A stretch of 64,000 nucleotides of DNA from Escherichia marmotae. Lineage in GTDB: Bacteria; Pseudomonadota; Gammaproteobacteria; Enterobacterales; Enterobacteriaceae. The stretch covers positions 496,001 to 560,000 of the forward strand of contig NZ_CP025979.1 of the NCBI RefSeq assembly GCF_002900365.1, in the 5' to 3' direction. Below are positions 8,983 through 16,354 of this stretch, piece after piece. The notes under the pieces were generated by a model. It ran no database searches. It was not told the DNA's origin and saw only the letters and a list, made by a program, of their open reading frames with translations. Positions within the stretch are counted from its first letter, which is position 1; every line of letters begins with the position of its first letter. The position numbers and the translations under genes are program-made.

Positions 8983-9219
8983 TCACCTAGGTTGTTTGTT
9001 TTTCATTGAAGCGACCCAGGCATCGATTGCTTTTCTGTTATACATACATTCGCTGGAAGGTTTTGGATTACCGTCAGGCGATACGTGAATATACTCTCTT
9101 CCTACCATCCAGCATTCTTTCCGGGCCCGGAGAATTGTGCCTGGTTTGAGCCCGGTAATTGCGATAAGAACGCTTTCACAAACCCATTCATTGGGAGCCA
9201 GTTGAATCACATTGCCCAT
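8983..9219 (-). CDS. xis: Excisionase-family protein
   Basis: A 78-residue small basic protein directly upstream of int on the same strand, matching the position and size of a phage excisionase. It contains a winged-helix-like segment (NEWVCESVLIAITGLKPGTI) and the typical ending YNRKAIDAWVASMK. Such proteins bend attachment-site DNA and direct the integrase toward excision. The assignment rests on family resemblance and position. Confidence 0.8.
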   Translation of the reverse strand: MGNVIQLAPNEWVCESVLIAITGLKPGTILRARKECWMVGREYIHVSPDGNPKPSSECMYNRKAIDAWVASMKNKQPR

Positions 9220-9227
9220 GCATTACC

Positions 9228-9374
9228 TCACACAACACTCAGCCCACGGCAGTGGCACCACACTTCAAACATTCGTTTCACAATTTCACGGCAGTAGAAA
9301 CCGTCAACATCTCGCGTCAGGTCATAGCGATTGCCGTAACGCTGGCGTACCCATAGCTCAAACGCTTTATTCAT
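9228..9374 (-). CDS. Small phage protein, 48 residues
   Basis: A small ORF from ATG 9374 to TGA 9228 encodes MNKAFELWVRQRYG...CHCRGLSVV. It sits exactly between xis and the next early gene with 3-8 bp gaps, and its composition (aromatic and Arg-rich, Cys pair CHC) looks like coding sequence. Such short proteins are common in the leftward operon of lambdoid phages. Function unknown. Confidence 0.65.
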   Translation of the reverse strand: MNKAFELWVRQRYGNRYDLTRDVDGFYCREIVKRMFEVWCHCRGLSVV

Positions 9375-9377
9375 TCT

Positions 9378-9620
9378 TTATTTCCTTTTCATGGCCCGTA
9401 ATTTTTTCAGATGAGTTTCCTGTTCTGTTTCTGCCAGAATTTGTCGGTATTCCTGGTGATCGAGCCGTTCAAACAGTTCATTAAAATCGTTTATTTTTAC
9501 CGACTGTGTTCGCCCATCCATTCTTCTGTACAACACAGTGTTATTTATGCAGCGAATAATTTTTACCGGGTAACCGGCACTGTCGGTATACAGTTGTCCC
9601 TGATTAATCAAAGCGAACAT
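9378..9620 (-). CDS. Phage early protein, possible DUF4222-like
   Basis: An 80-residue protein starting MFALINQGQLYTDSAG with a good AGGAG 7 bp upstream. The frame is open to 9743 but the upstream part has no ribosome-binding site and overlaps the neighbouring gene. The N-terminal half looks like a small beta barrel (VKIIRCINNTVLYRRMDG), resembling the short phage proteins called DUF4222. The C-terminal half is charged and helical. Function unknown. Confidence 0.7.
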   Translation of the reverse strand: MFALINQGQLYTDSAGYPVKIIRCINNTVLYRRMDGRTQSVKINDFNELFERLDHQEYRQILAETEQETHLKKLRAMKRK

Positions 9621-9651
9621 TTTTTCTCCTGCTCTCTGAATAGTGAGAACT

Positions 9652-10023
9652 TCAGAGCCGTATGTTTGTAGCGGGTTCAATACTGATAATTTCTGCTGAG
9701 ATAAGCATCCCGGCAAGCCAGAGTTCTCCGGACAGGTCTTCATCCTGACATATCAGTTCGCCAATATTAATGGTGGCCATGATATCTGTTCCCCCTGTGC
9801 GCTCATCCTCGACTTCTTCATAAGGCAGTGTTGCGTACAGGCTTTCAATAGCGCAACTGATAACATCCAGTCCGGTCAGATTGCCGCCGACAGTAACTTC
9901 GAATGTTTCGCGGTATTCCCATAACCCGAAAGTTAATCGAACGGTTTGTTTTGCCATGCGTCCGCATGACGTCAGATTCGGGTCATAGTTCATTATTTGC
10001 GGTTGAGTATTATGGGTGTTCAT
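9652..10023 (-). CDS. Conserved phage early protein (possibly DUF5406)
   Basis: A 123-residue acidic protein, start preceded by AAGGG. It holds a KQTVRLTFGLWEYRETFEVTVGG strand-rich segment and a conserved C-terminal LAGMLISAEIISIEPA. It resembles a family of unknown function found in the leftward operons of E. coli prophages. It lies between the SPFH lipoprotein gene and the int-proximal small genes. No catalytic motif is visible. Confidence 0.7.
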   Translation of the reverse strand: MNTHNTQPQIMNYDPNLTSCGRMAKQTVRLTFGLWEYRETFEVTVGGNLTGLDVISCAIESLYATLPYEEVEDERTGGTDIMATINIGELICQDEDLSGELWLAGMLISAEIISIEPATNIRL

Positions 10024-10063
10024 CTGCTATTCCCTTAGCCCGGCGGCCTGCCGGGCGTATAAG

Positions 10064-10891
10064 TTATTTAACCTGGATAAATGGTGTATTAGCACCGCTG
10101 GCCATGTATTGCGGCAGTGTGCCGTTCCATTTATTGATGGCTTCCAGTTCCATAACTCCAGGGTTCTGGCGCAGAGCTTCACCGCGTAAACGAATAGCAT
10201 CGGCTTCGGCCTGGGCTTTTGTGCGAATCGCATCAGCCTGTCCGGCAGCTTCCGCGCGCAGCATGTTGGCTTCCGCTTCGCGCTGTTTTACTTCCTGCTC
10301 GCGTTGCAGGGTTTTCTGGTTTGCCGTGACTTTGGCATTAATGCTGTCGATAACGGTTGGTGGGTACTCCGGTTTACCCACATATGAGAGGCTCATTACC
10401 TGAATACCGATGGATGTCATTTCTGCCTGAATGTCTTTAAGAGCAGCATCCAGCAGTTCAGACTTGCCGCCGTCGATAAATTTGTCGGTGGTCATTTTGC
10501 TGGCCAGTCGGTTGAGTGCGTCGGCGATCTTCTGGCGCAGGTCGGTGTCGGTAATGTCATCCACGCCTTTGCGGTAAGTCTGAAACACCGTGGTAACTTT
10601 GGATGGATCAACTTTGTAGGCCACGCCGATGTGATAGCCGATGGTTGTACCGTCACTCATCTGGAAACTGAATGGTTCATCGTAGGTCTTCATTTGCTTG
10701 AAGGTAGGGAAGATGTAAACCTCAGTATTCCAGCCAGTCCAGTAGCGACCAACACCGACCACCTCACCGACGCCTTTGTCGTCGCCCAGTTTATTTACCT
10801 TGATGCCAACATTACCTGGTTCAACGCGATCGCACCCGACAAGGCTAATGGTCGGCAGAACAATGGCTAAAGCAAAAATAATTTTTTTCAT
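10064..10891 (-). CDS. SPFH/Band 7 domain lipoprotein
   Basis: A 275-residue protein with a lipoprotein signal peptide (MKKIIFALAIVLPTISLVGC, lipobox LVGC with Cys20) followed by an SPFH/prohibitin-like domain (about 25-190) and a long alanine/glutamate-rich coiled coil (about 195-250: QREQEVKQREAEANML and following). The residue after Cys is Asp, the classical inner-membrane retention signal, so it probably sits on the periplasmic side of the inner membrane. SPFH proteins form oligomeric membrane scaffolds. In a prophage early operon it might act in superinfection exclusion or membrane protection; this is inference. It overlaps the next upstream gene by 4 bp. Confidence 0.9.
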   Translation of the reverse strand: MKKIIFALAIVLPTISLVGCDRVEPGNVGIKVNKLGDDKGVGEVVGVGRYWTGWNTEVYIFPTFKQMKTYDEPFSFQMSDGTTIGYHIGVAYKVDPSKVTTVFQTYRKGVDDITDTDLRQKIADALNRLASKMTTDKFIDGGKSELLDAALKDIQAEMTSIGIQVMSLSYVGKPEYPPTVIDSINAKVTANQKTLQREQEVKQREAEANMLRAEAAGQADAIRTKAQAEADAIRLRGEALRQNPGVMELEAINKWNGTLPQYMASGANTPFIQVK

Positions 10892-11076
10892 CTTTTATCC
10901 TTAGTGAAAGAAAGACCCTTGTAAATGGCATAAATGCAGGGCGGGGTCAGAAACGCCAGTGCAAAGCCAGAAATAACTGCTATCGTATCCTTCATGGATA
11001 TAAGGAACGGAACGAGTAATCCGTAAATGCATGCGATAATTGCCAGTAAAATTACTATTGTGAAATACAGTCTCAT
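10888..11076 (-). CDS. Small membrane protein, 62 residues
   Basis: Two hydrophobic segments are visible (about 4-25 and 33-53) and a basic C-terminus (SFTKDKR). Its stop overlaps the SPFH lipoprotein start by 4 bp, so the two are translationally coupled and may act together at the inner membrane. No named family recognised. Confidence 0.7.
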   Translation of the reverse strand: MRLYFTIVILLAIIACIYGLLVPFLISMKDTIAVISGFALAFLTPPCIYAIYKGLSFTKDKR

Positions 11077-11099
11077 TGGTCTGTGGTATCCCGATATTT

Positions 11100-11207
11100 T
11101 TAACCGACTGACAGCGCAATAAAGAGAATAATGATTTCAGTTAGTGTCAGCACTGTGGCAAGGATTAAAATCAGTTTTACTCTGTTTAATTCACGGTTGC
11201 TTTTCAT
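11100..11207 (-). CDS. Small single-span membrane protein, 35 residues
   Basis: ATG 11207 to TAA 11100 encodes a peptide with a charged N-terminus (MKSNRELNRVK) and one hydrophobic helix (LILILATVLTLTEIIILFIAL). It is in line with the SPFH operon, 23 bp upstream of the next membrane gene. The composition is exactly that of a tiny membrane protein, but no ribosome-binding site is strong. Confidence 0.5.
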   Translation of the reverse strand: MKSNRELNRVKLILILATVLTLTEIIILFIALSVG

Positions 11208-11252
11208 ATAAACGGTTAGTAAAAAACGGAAGAATTATATTCTTCTTAATAT

Positions 11253-11834
11253 TTAATGTGTCACTGGCGCTTCTGGCATACCATGAGTATTCAGATCGTG
11301 AATCATTTCATCCAGAAGGAGTTCAAGCCCTTCGCGCCCCATAGCAGAAACAATGAAACCATTATCAGGATCTGCGATGAGCATATTTTGATAGAGAAAC
11401 AGAACTCGCCCCATGCCTTCAGCTTCGCCATATTTTTCAATAAACCCCCATTCGACATGGTTTTGCAGGGCAATGCGAAGTGGCCCGGGGTAGATACTCA
11501 GGCAACCATGTTTCCCCTTGTAAATAACTGCGCGATCTGTAGTTCCGTTATCGTTAGGGATATCAATGGTGCCGTTCTTATACTCCTCTTCATTAATAAA
11601 TACCGTTACATACAGCCAGCGCCACTGTGCAACCTTCATATCGATAGAACAGTTTTCTAAAATCCCGGACTCATCGGCTTCTGCTAGGCACTGGAGAATG
11701 CTTAAACCGCGTGAATTTGGATAATCGTATTCACCGGCATCAAGACGTCGCACAGCTTCAACATAATCAATAGTAGTGTCACCAATCTTTATTCCATGCG
11801 TTGTTACTTCAGGTTTGAATTCTGAATTTTTCAT
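11253..11834 (-). CDS. Phage protein of unknown function, 193 residues
   Basis: A soluble acidic protein starting MKNSEFKPEVTTHG, with recognisable globular composition (WRWLYVTVFINEEEY, CLSIYPGPLRIALQNHVEWGF) but no motif I can assign. The start overlaps the stop of the upstream 65-residue gene by 4 bp, so it belongs to the leftward early operon. Confidence 0.75.
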   Translation of the reverse strand: MKNSEFKPEVTTHGIKIGDTTIDYVEAVRRLDAGEYDYPNSRGLSILQCLAEADESGILENCSIDMKVAQWRWLYVTVFINEEEYKNGTIDIPNDNGTTDRAVIYKGKHGCLSIYPGPLRIALQNHVEWGFIEKYGEAEGMGRVLFLYQNMLIADPDNGFIVSAMGREGLELLLDEMIHDLNTHGMPEAPVTH

Positions 11835-12028
11835 AAAGTCTGTTCCGCTTGTTTATTTGCAGGTGGAATAATCGTGTAACCAGCCCTTTCCGCCATCCAC
11901 AAAAAAGTGTCCATACTGCCAACGAATTCATCGTCTAACAGATGCTTTGAATAAGTGACCTTGCCGTTTTCGATGGTGAGGAAGAGTCTAACTTTTTCAT
12001 GAGTTATGTTTTGCTGTTTTTCTTTCAT
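11831..12028 (-). CDS. Phage protein of unknown function, 65 residues
   Basis: A small protein, KVRLFLTIENGKVTYSKHLL and MDTFLWMAERAGYTI forming a plausible beta-alpha unit. It is coupled to the following 193-residue gene by an ATGA overlap. Preceded by AAATAAATGAAAG with only a weak Shine-Dalgarno. No family assigned. Confidence 0.65.
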   Translation of the reverse strand: MKEKQQNITHEKVRLFLTIENGKVTYSKHLLDDEFVGSMDTFLWMAERAGYTIIPPANKQAEQTL

Positions 12029-12032
12029 TTAT

Positions 12033-12146
12033 TTATCTCCCATATGCTTTGCGCAAATACAGGTTGGCTATATGAAGATAAGAATCTCCATGTTGTGCAA
12101 TGAGGCAGGCAGTTTTATACGATGCCTTATGTTTCAGGAAAGTCAT
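12033..12146 (-). CDS. Small phage protein, 37 residues
   Basis: ATG 12146 to TAA 12033 encodes a basic peptide (MTFLKHKASYKTACLIAQHG...LRKAYGR). An AGGAG lies 13 bp upstream. It fits neatly between neighbours in the leftward operon at about the position where lambda has kil, but I see no sequence resemblance and do not assign that function. Confidence 0.5.
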   Translation of the reverse strand: MTFLKHKASYKTACLIAQHGDSYLHIANLYLRKAYGR

Positions 12147-12224
12147 AACATAATCTCCTGCGAATAAAGGTTGCAACAATCCCCGGCGATAAAACCGTAA
12201 TAAACATTCAGGGAATATTTATTG

Positions 12225-12590
12225 TTATTGCGCTAATTCTTTTTCGGCAGCAGCTTTTGCATATTCACATGCAAAATTCAGAATTTCGCTGCCAAGTGTT
12301 TTTGTTTCGTGATTACTTGACATATGTAATGCCTGTGTTGCATGCAATAAATGATAAACATTTACCGCAAATGAGTCCGGCTCCAGACAAATGCCTTCAT
12401 AATCATCTTGTTGTGAGGTTGTTTCTGTCATTGCTCCTGAAGTGCATGCGAGCCTGTTTTTGACAATTCTCTTTCCTCTAATCACTATATCGGCAACATC
12501 TATTGCCTTTACAACCTCCGGGAGAAGTTCCGGGTTTGTATAATCAAAGTCATCAACATGGAGAACAGTTATGTTTTCGAACTTTTTCAT
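12225..12590 (-). CDS. Phage protein of unknown function, 121 residues
   Basis: A soluble protein starting MKKFENITVLHVDDFD. It contains IVIRGKRIVKNRLACT and a helical C-terminus (LNFACEYAKAAAEKELAQ). It reads leftward at the head of the early operon and its 5' end is back-to-back with a plus-strand gene that is split by an IS3-type element. No family recognised. Confidence 0.65.
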   Translation of the reverse strand: MKKFENITVLHVDDFDYTNPELLPEVVKAIDVADIVIRGKRIVKNRLACTSGAMTETTSQQDDYEGICLEPDSFAVNVYHLLHATQALHMSSNHETKTLGSEILNFACEYAKAAAEKELAQ

Positions 12591-12816
12591 GGCTTCCTCA
12601 GCTGACTTATATGTTCTGCTATATAGCGAGTCTCAGAAGTGTTTTCATATTGAGACTGTTTCCGCAATGATTGATAAAAATGTTCGCATGTACCTTGAGG
12701 GGCGAAGCGGCGATTATGTCACCATTGGTATTGGTTCTTCCGTAGAAGAGCTTTGATCTTACCCACCAATAGTGGACACAGGACTAAGTGAGTAAACTCT
12801 CAACCAGAGGTGACTC

Positions 12817-13116
12817 ATGACAAAACCAGTATCAATCAGCAAGAAGCCCCGTAAACAACATACGCCTGAATTTCGTAACGAAGCCCTGAAACTCGCTGAA
12901 CGCATCGGTGTGGCCGCCGCAGCCCGTGAACTCAGCCTGTATGAATCTCAGCTTTATGCCTGGCGCAGTAAACAGCAGCAACAAATGAGTTCGTCAGAGC
13001 GCGAAAGCGAACTGGCCGCTGAAAATGTCCGCCTTAAACGACAACTGGCGGAGCAGGCTGAGGAACTGGCCATCCTCCAAAAGGCCGCGACATACTTCGC
13101 GAAGCGCCTGAAATGA
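12817..13116 (+). CDS. IS3-like OrfA
   Basis: The 99-residue upstream transposase frame of IS3-group elements. It has an N-terminal helix-turn-helix (FRNEALKLAERIGVAAAARELSLYESQLYAWR, about 18-50) for terminal-repeat binding and a leucine-zipper-like coiled coil (AAENVRLKRQLAEQAEELAIL, about 66-88). It overlaps orfB by 4 bp; in this family a -1 frameshift normally makes the OrfAB transposase. Confidence 0.92.
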   Translation: MTKPVSISKKPRKQHTPEFRNEALKLAERIGVAAAARELSLYESQLYAWRSKQQQQMSSSERESELAAENVRLKRQLAEQAEELAILQKAATYFAKRLK

Positions 13117-13968
13117 AGTATGTCTTCATCGAAAATCATCGGGCAGAGTTCAGCATCAAAGCGATGTGTCGTGTACTTCGGGTTGCCCGCAGCGGCTGGT
13201 ATGTCTGGCTCAGGCGTCGTCACCAGATGAGCCTGCGCCAACATGTTTCGGCTCACCTGCGATACCGCTGTTCATAAGGCATTCTTTGAGGCAAAGCAGC
13301 GATACGGTGCTCCCCGCCTTGCTGACGAACTGCCGGAGTTCAATATTAAAACCATTGCCGCCAGCCTGCGTCGTCAGGGGCTGCGGGCGAAAGCCGGCCG
13401 GAAGTTCAGCCCGGTCAGCTACCGTGCACATGGCCTGCCCGTATTGGAGAATCTGCTGGAGCAGGACTTCAGCGCCAGCGGCCCGAACCAGAAGTGGGCG
13501 GGTGACATCACGTACTTGCGTACCGATGAGGGCTGGTTGTATCTCGCAGTAGTCATCGACCTGTGGTCACGCGCCGTTATTGGCTGGTCGATGTCACCGC
13601 GAATGACAGCACAACTGGCCTGTGATGCACTGCAAATGGCGTTGTGGCGGAGAAGACGCCCGGAAAGCGTCATTGTTCATACGGACCGTGGTGGTCAATA
13701 CTGTTCAGGGGATTATCAGGCGCTGCTGAAGCGACACAACCTGCGTGGCAGTATGAGTGCGAAAGGCAACTGTTATGACAATGCCTGTGTGGAAAGCTTC
13801 TTTCATTCGCTGAAGGTGGAATGTATCCACGGGGAACGCTTTAGCAGCCGGGAAATAATGCGGGCAACGGTGTTTAATTATATCGAGTGTGATTACAATC
13901 GCTGGCGTCGTCACAGTGCCTGTGGCGGTCTCAGCCCGGAACAATTTGAAAACCATAATCTCGCTTAG
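13113..13968 (+). pseudogene. IS3-like OrfB transposase, frameshifted
   Basis: The rve-type DDE integrase frame. From ATG 13113 it reads MKYVFIENHRAEFSIKAMCR but runs into TAA near 13276. The homologous continuation (CDTAVHKAFFEAKQRYGAPRL onward) is in another frame from 13243. An extra T at about 13244 (CAACATGTTT where CAACAGTTT is expected) accounts for this. The DDE core is otherwise present: GDITYLRT, DLWSRAVIGW, HTDRGGQYCS and ENHNLA-terminal. Without correction the transposase is inactive. Confidence 0.85.
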
Positions 13969-13981
13969 GGCCGTGTCCACA

Positions 13982-14470
13982 TTACGTGGGTAGGATCACT
14001 TCGCGAGATAAGGAGCAAACTTGTTGAGATGCGTCATGGTGTTGCTGCTCCTCACTTTTTGGTTGCTCCGGAGGAGTAACCTCGCCAGTTAACAGCCACA
14101 TCGGATCACAGCCCAGAATATTAGCCAGTGGGATAAGCATACTGATAGTTGGTTCATAGTCTCCGCTCTCCCACTGGATGATGATATCTTCATCGAGATT
14201 GAGCAGCCTGGCCACTTCGGCGGTTGTTAAGCCACAGGCTTCGCGTTGGGTGCGGAGGCGGTTGTTGATTACAGTATTTTTGCTCTGTAAAAGCATTGCT
14301 GACGATAGCTTTCTGGATATGCTATTTGTCATATCCCATGCCAGTCCTGCGCATGACTCGATATCGCCAGAGAGCGTAGCATCTGGCGTTGCTTTGGCTA
14401 TTAGTGTAATGAGGCTGCCGAGGTTTTTCAGTTCTTCAAGACAGTCAAGAGTTGTAGCTTTATTGATCAT
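13982..14470 (-). CDS. XRE-family transcriptional regulator, C-terminus altered by IS3
   Basis: A 162-residue regulator with a central helix-turn-helix (about 72-128: RLRTQREACGLTTAEVARLL and following, ESGDYEPTISMLIPLANILGC), typical of Cro/CI-type XRE domains. The N-terminal 65 residues are helical. It lies next to the CI-like repressor on the same strand. Its last five codons (VILPT) come from the IS3 right end. Without the insertion the frame would continue ALLRKNQYQW and stop at 12719-12721, so the change is a small tail swap and DNA binding is probably kept. Its 3' end overlaps the split plus-strand gene. Confidence 0.8.
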   Translation of the reverse strand: MINKATTLDCLEELKNLGSLITLIAKATPDATLSGDIESCAGLAWDMTNSISRKLSSAMLLQSKNTVINNRLRTQREACGLTTAEVARLLNLDEDIIIQWESGDYEPTISMLIPLANILGCDPMWLLTGEVTPPEQPKSEEQQHHDASQQVCSLSREVILPT

Positions 14471-14475
14471 GAGAT

Positions 14476-14549
14476 GATACCTCAGTTACGAACTTTGTTT
14501 TATGGTAACTAAGGTATCAAGGTGTGGCAAGTGATTTTTGATACTTTGG
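14476..14549. promoter_or_regulatory. Operator-like inverted repeat before the XRE gene
   Basis: GATACCTCAGTTAC at 14476-14489 is inverted as GTAACTAAGGTATC at 14505-14518 (13 of 14 match). TTGATACTTTGG follows at 14538-14549. The same GATACT core recurs in the CI-Cro intergenic region. It is likely the control region of the XRE gene, bound by that protein or by the CI-like repressor. Confidence 0.5.
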
Positions 14550-14573
14550 TTTCTTTTTGTGTTTTGAGTCTGG

Positions 14574-15230
14574 TCAGAAAATATCCCACCTGGCATCAAC
14601 CACAACACCTACTATTTCGCAATCATTGTCCATTTCTATGATTGGATATTGTGGATTAAGGGGCTTTAGAAACGCCTTTCCCATTTCAGAAATATATTTT
14701 TTGAATGTTGCTTCATTGGTGGATTTTTTTCTGGCGATGACGTAACATCCTGAAAAAACTTCTTTATCTGGGTTGACAAGGATCGACATTCCTTCAGGAA
14801 ATGTTATTCCTACGGGCGAAGTCATTGAGTCTCCGTGCACTTCCAGCCAGAACCCCCTCTCACCAGCGTATTTTACAGAATGCCTCCAGTTATCCTGATC
14901 ATACATGTTGTAGTCATCACCAGCAGTTGCGAATAATCCTGCCTGAACCCAGTTAATTACAGGGTAAGAGTGTGCTGTGTCTCTCTGTGGGCAGCTCTTA
15001 ACATTATTTTCCCAATGCTTATCTTTTGCATCTCCGCTCTGAAGCCACTGCGGTGAACACTGCAGTGCAGCTGCGACTTTAAAAAGGGTGTCACCGTTGA
15101 AACTTTTTGTAAGGCCTTGCTCGGCTTTACTGATTGCAACTCTGGTGACCCCTGCTTTTTTAGCCAACGCATCTTGCGTTAACCCAGCTTTTTGTCGTGC
15201 GTTGATGAGGCGTTCACCTAAAGATTTCAT
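14574..15230 (-). CDS. cI: CI-like repressor with S24 self-cleavage domain
   Basis: A 218-residue lambdoid repressor that maintains lysogeny. An N-terminal XRE helix-turn-helix (about 3-58, LGERLINARQKAGLTQDALA and RVAISKAEQG) is joined to a LexA-type S24 peptidase domain. The expected Ala-Gly cleavage pair is in NWVQAGLFAT (about 96). The catalytic Ser is in VHGDSMTSPVG and the Lys probably in CYVIARKKS. This predicts RecA-dependent autocleavage on DNA damage. The start at 15230 is chosen over 15305 because AAAGGAGAAG precedes it. It is divergent from the Cro-like gene. Confidence 0.92.
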   Translation of the reverse strand: MKSLGERLINARQKAGLTQDALAKKAGVTRVAISKAEQGLTKSFNGDTLFKVAAALQCSPQWLQSGDAKDKHWENNVKSCPQRDTAHSYPVINWVQAGLFATAGDDYNMYDQDNWRHSVKYAGERGFWLEVHGDSMTSPVGITFPEGMSILVNPDKEVFSGCYVIARKKSTNEATFKKYISEMGKAFLKPLNPQYPIIEMDNDCEIVGVVVDARWDIF

Positions 15231-15253
15231 TTTTCTTCTCCTTTCATGGCTGC

Positions 15254-15327
15254 TGATACTAAAGTAACAGAATCTCTTGATACTTTGGATTCTCGTGTTT
15301 AACATTCTTGGATAACAGAGTATCTGG
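15254..15327. promoter_or_regulatory. Operator region between cI and cro
   Basis: Three related sites lie in the 111-bp divergent gap: TGATACTAAAG (15254-15264), TTGATACTTTGG (15277-15288) and, inverted, CAGAGTATCTGG (15316-15327). The shared GATACT core matches sites at 14538 upstream of the XRE gene. The arrangement resembles a lambdoid OR region with three operators covering pRM and pR. Protein assignment is inferred from position. Confidence 0.6.
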
Positions 15328-15341
15328 TGTGAGACTAAAGA

Positions 15342-15569
15342 ATGACCCTTTATGAAATATTAAAAACTCAATTTAAAACCAATGCCGCTATTGGCCGCAG
15401 GTTCCCAAAGAAAGGAAAGCCTCGTGGCAGTCAAGGTGTTGGAAAGTGGAAAACGAGAGGTGTTCCAGAGGACGTAGCTATTCTCTGCCATCTGGATCCA
15501 AGTATCCCGTATATCCATCCTGATTTAGCGCACACAGAAGAGGGGCAAGGTAAGCAATCGGAGGTGTGA
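15342..15569 (+). CDS. Cro-like small regulator
   Basis: A 75-residue basic protein starting MTLYEILKTQFKTNAAIG, the first gene rightward from the operator region, so in the position of cro. The N-terminal half fits a short helix-turn-helix (TNAAIGRRFP then GVGKWKTRGVPEDVAIL) of the kind seen in divergent Cro proteins. It would repress cI transcription and commit to lytic growth. Confidence 0.75.
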   Translation: MTLYEILKTQFKTNAAIGRRFPKKGKPRGSQGVGKWKTRGVPEDVAILCHLDPSIPYIHPDLAHTEEGQGKQSEV

Positions 15570-15582
15570 TATGTCACAGTGC

Positions 15583-16011
15583 TTAGCGATGCTTCAGAAA
15601 CTTAATCAGCGTATTAAGGCTGGGAAGAATTTCTGCGGGAGTTTTGATAACCGGAACAATCCGCCTGTCTTCATAGAGCTCACTAGCTTTCAGTGCGTTA
15701 AAAAAGTTATCTACGGCTTGTTGGTAACTTCGTGCTTGTCTGCTGCTCAGGTGAGGGCGCAGTCTTCTGAAATCGTCTCTGGATATATGTGGCATATCCC
15801 GTTTTCCGTCTCGGCAACCCTCGCGGAAGGCGTCAAGGATCAGGAACAATTCATCAGCGACGGCATTGAACTCTTTCCGCTTATCTCGATTTTTGGCAAG
15901 CCAGTGTCCGAGCCAGGCGCCAAGTCCAAAAGCACTAACCGTCCAGATGAAGGTAACAAGGCGCGGGTTGGTATTGAACAGAAGAACAAACTCACTCCAG
16001 ATGATTCCCAT
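15583..16011 (-). CDS. Membrane-anchored phage protein, antisense to the early right operon
   Basis: A 142-residue protein from ATG 16011 with AAGGAG 12 bp upstream. One N-terminal membrane helix (FIWTVSAFGLGAWLGHWLA, about 21-39) is followed by a charged cytoplasmic domain (RDKRKEFNAVADELFLILDAFREG and on). Similar proteins with the same GAWLGH-RDKRKEFN signature occur in other lambdoid phages. The plus-strand frame 15571-16317 on the opposite strand is judged a shadow. Its position opposite the expected cII region is odd; it could be made in the lysogen. Confidence 0.7.
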   Translation of the reverse strand: MGIIWSEFVLLFNTNPRLVTFIWTVSAFGLGAWLGHWLAKNRDKRKEFNAVADELFLILDAFREGCRDGKRDMPHISRDDFRRLRPHLSSRQARSYQQAVDNFFNALKASELYEDRRIVPVIKTPAEILPSLNTLIKFLKHR

Positions 16012-16354
16012 AATTTCTGGCGACTCCTTTTTGTTCAGGTAGCGGCATTTCTTGTTGCATTTCCTGTTGGTGCTTATTTCAGCATGCGGGCAAATCTTCG
16101 CAATGACTGGCGTAAGCATATCCAGAAAGGAAGACGCCTGAAAGTACCCGTACTGGCTATGTTCTCCATCACAGGCATCAGCGATCGCATTAAACCTCGA
16201 TCTTGGCAGATATGGGAACGGAAGCATTGGTTTCAGGATATGCGGATATGCCATGGGATCGAGGCTGCTTATAGGGATGCATGGCTCTGGAAAAAGCGCG
16301 TAACTGAGAAGTGCTGAACCGTGATCCCAATAATTTATCCGTAAGGAGGTATCA

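Larger units (their letters stand above)
12754..13998 (+). mobile_element. IS3-family element (IS3-like), 1245 bp
   Basis: Imperfect terminal inverted repeats TGATCTTACCCACCAATAG (left) and, read inward, TGATCCTACCCACGTAATG (right) flank orfA and orfB. The 3-bp direct repeat CTT flanks the element (12751-12753 and 13999-14001), as expected for IS3 transposition. The protein sequences are very close to IS3 itself. orfB carries a frameshift, so this copy is probably not autonomous. Confidence 0.95.
12589..14079 (+). pseudogene. Small phage gene split by an IS3-type insertion
   Basis: Two exonic pieces, 12589-12753 and 14002-14079, join in frame when the IS and one copy of the 3-bp CTT duplication are removed. 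The first piece reads MASSADLYVLLYSESQKC...GIGSSVEEL and the second RREIRSKL-like (exactly REIRSKLVEMRHGVAAPHF, ending VAPEE). The restored product is about 81 residues, alternative start ATG 12571. It looks like a conserved lambdoid phage protein with one alpha/beta unit; function unknown. The insertion truncates it after about 55 residues. Confidence 0.8.

Noticed and set aside
15571..16317. 248-residue plus-strand frame between cro and rha
   Set aside because: Overlaps the better minus-strand gene, which has a membrane anchor, a ribosome-binding site and phage relatives; this one has no family resemblance. Not fully excluded.
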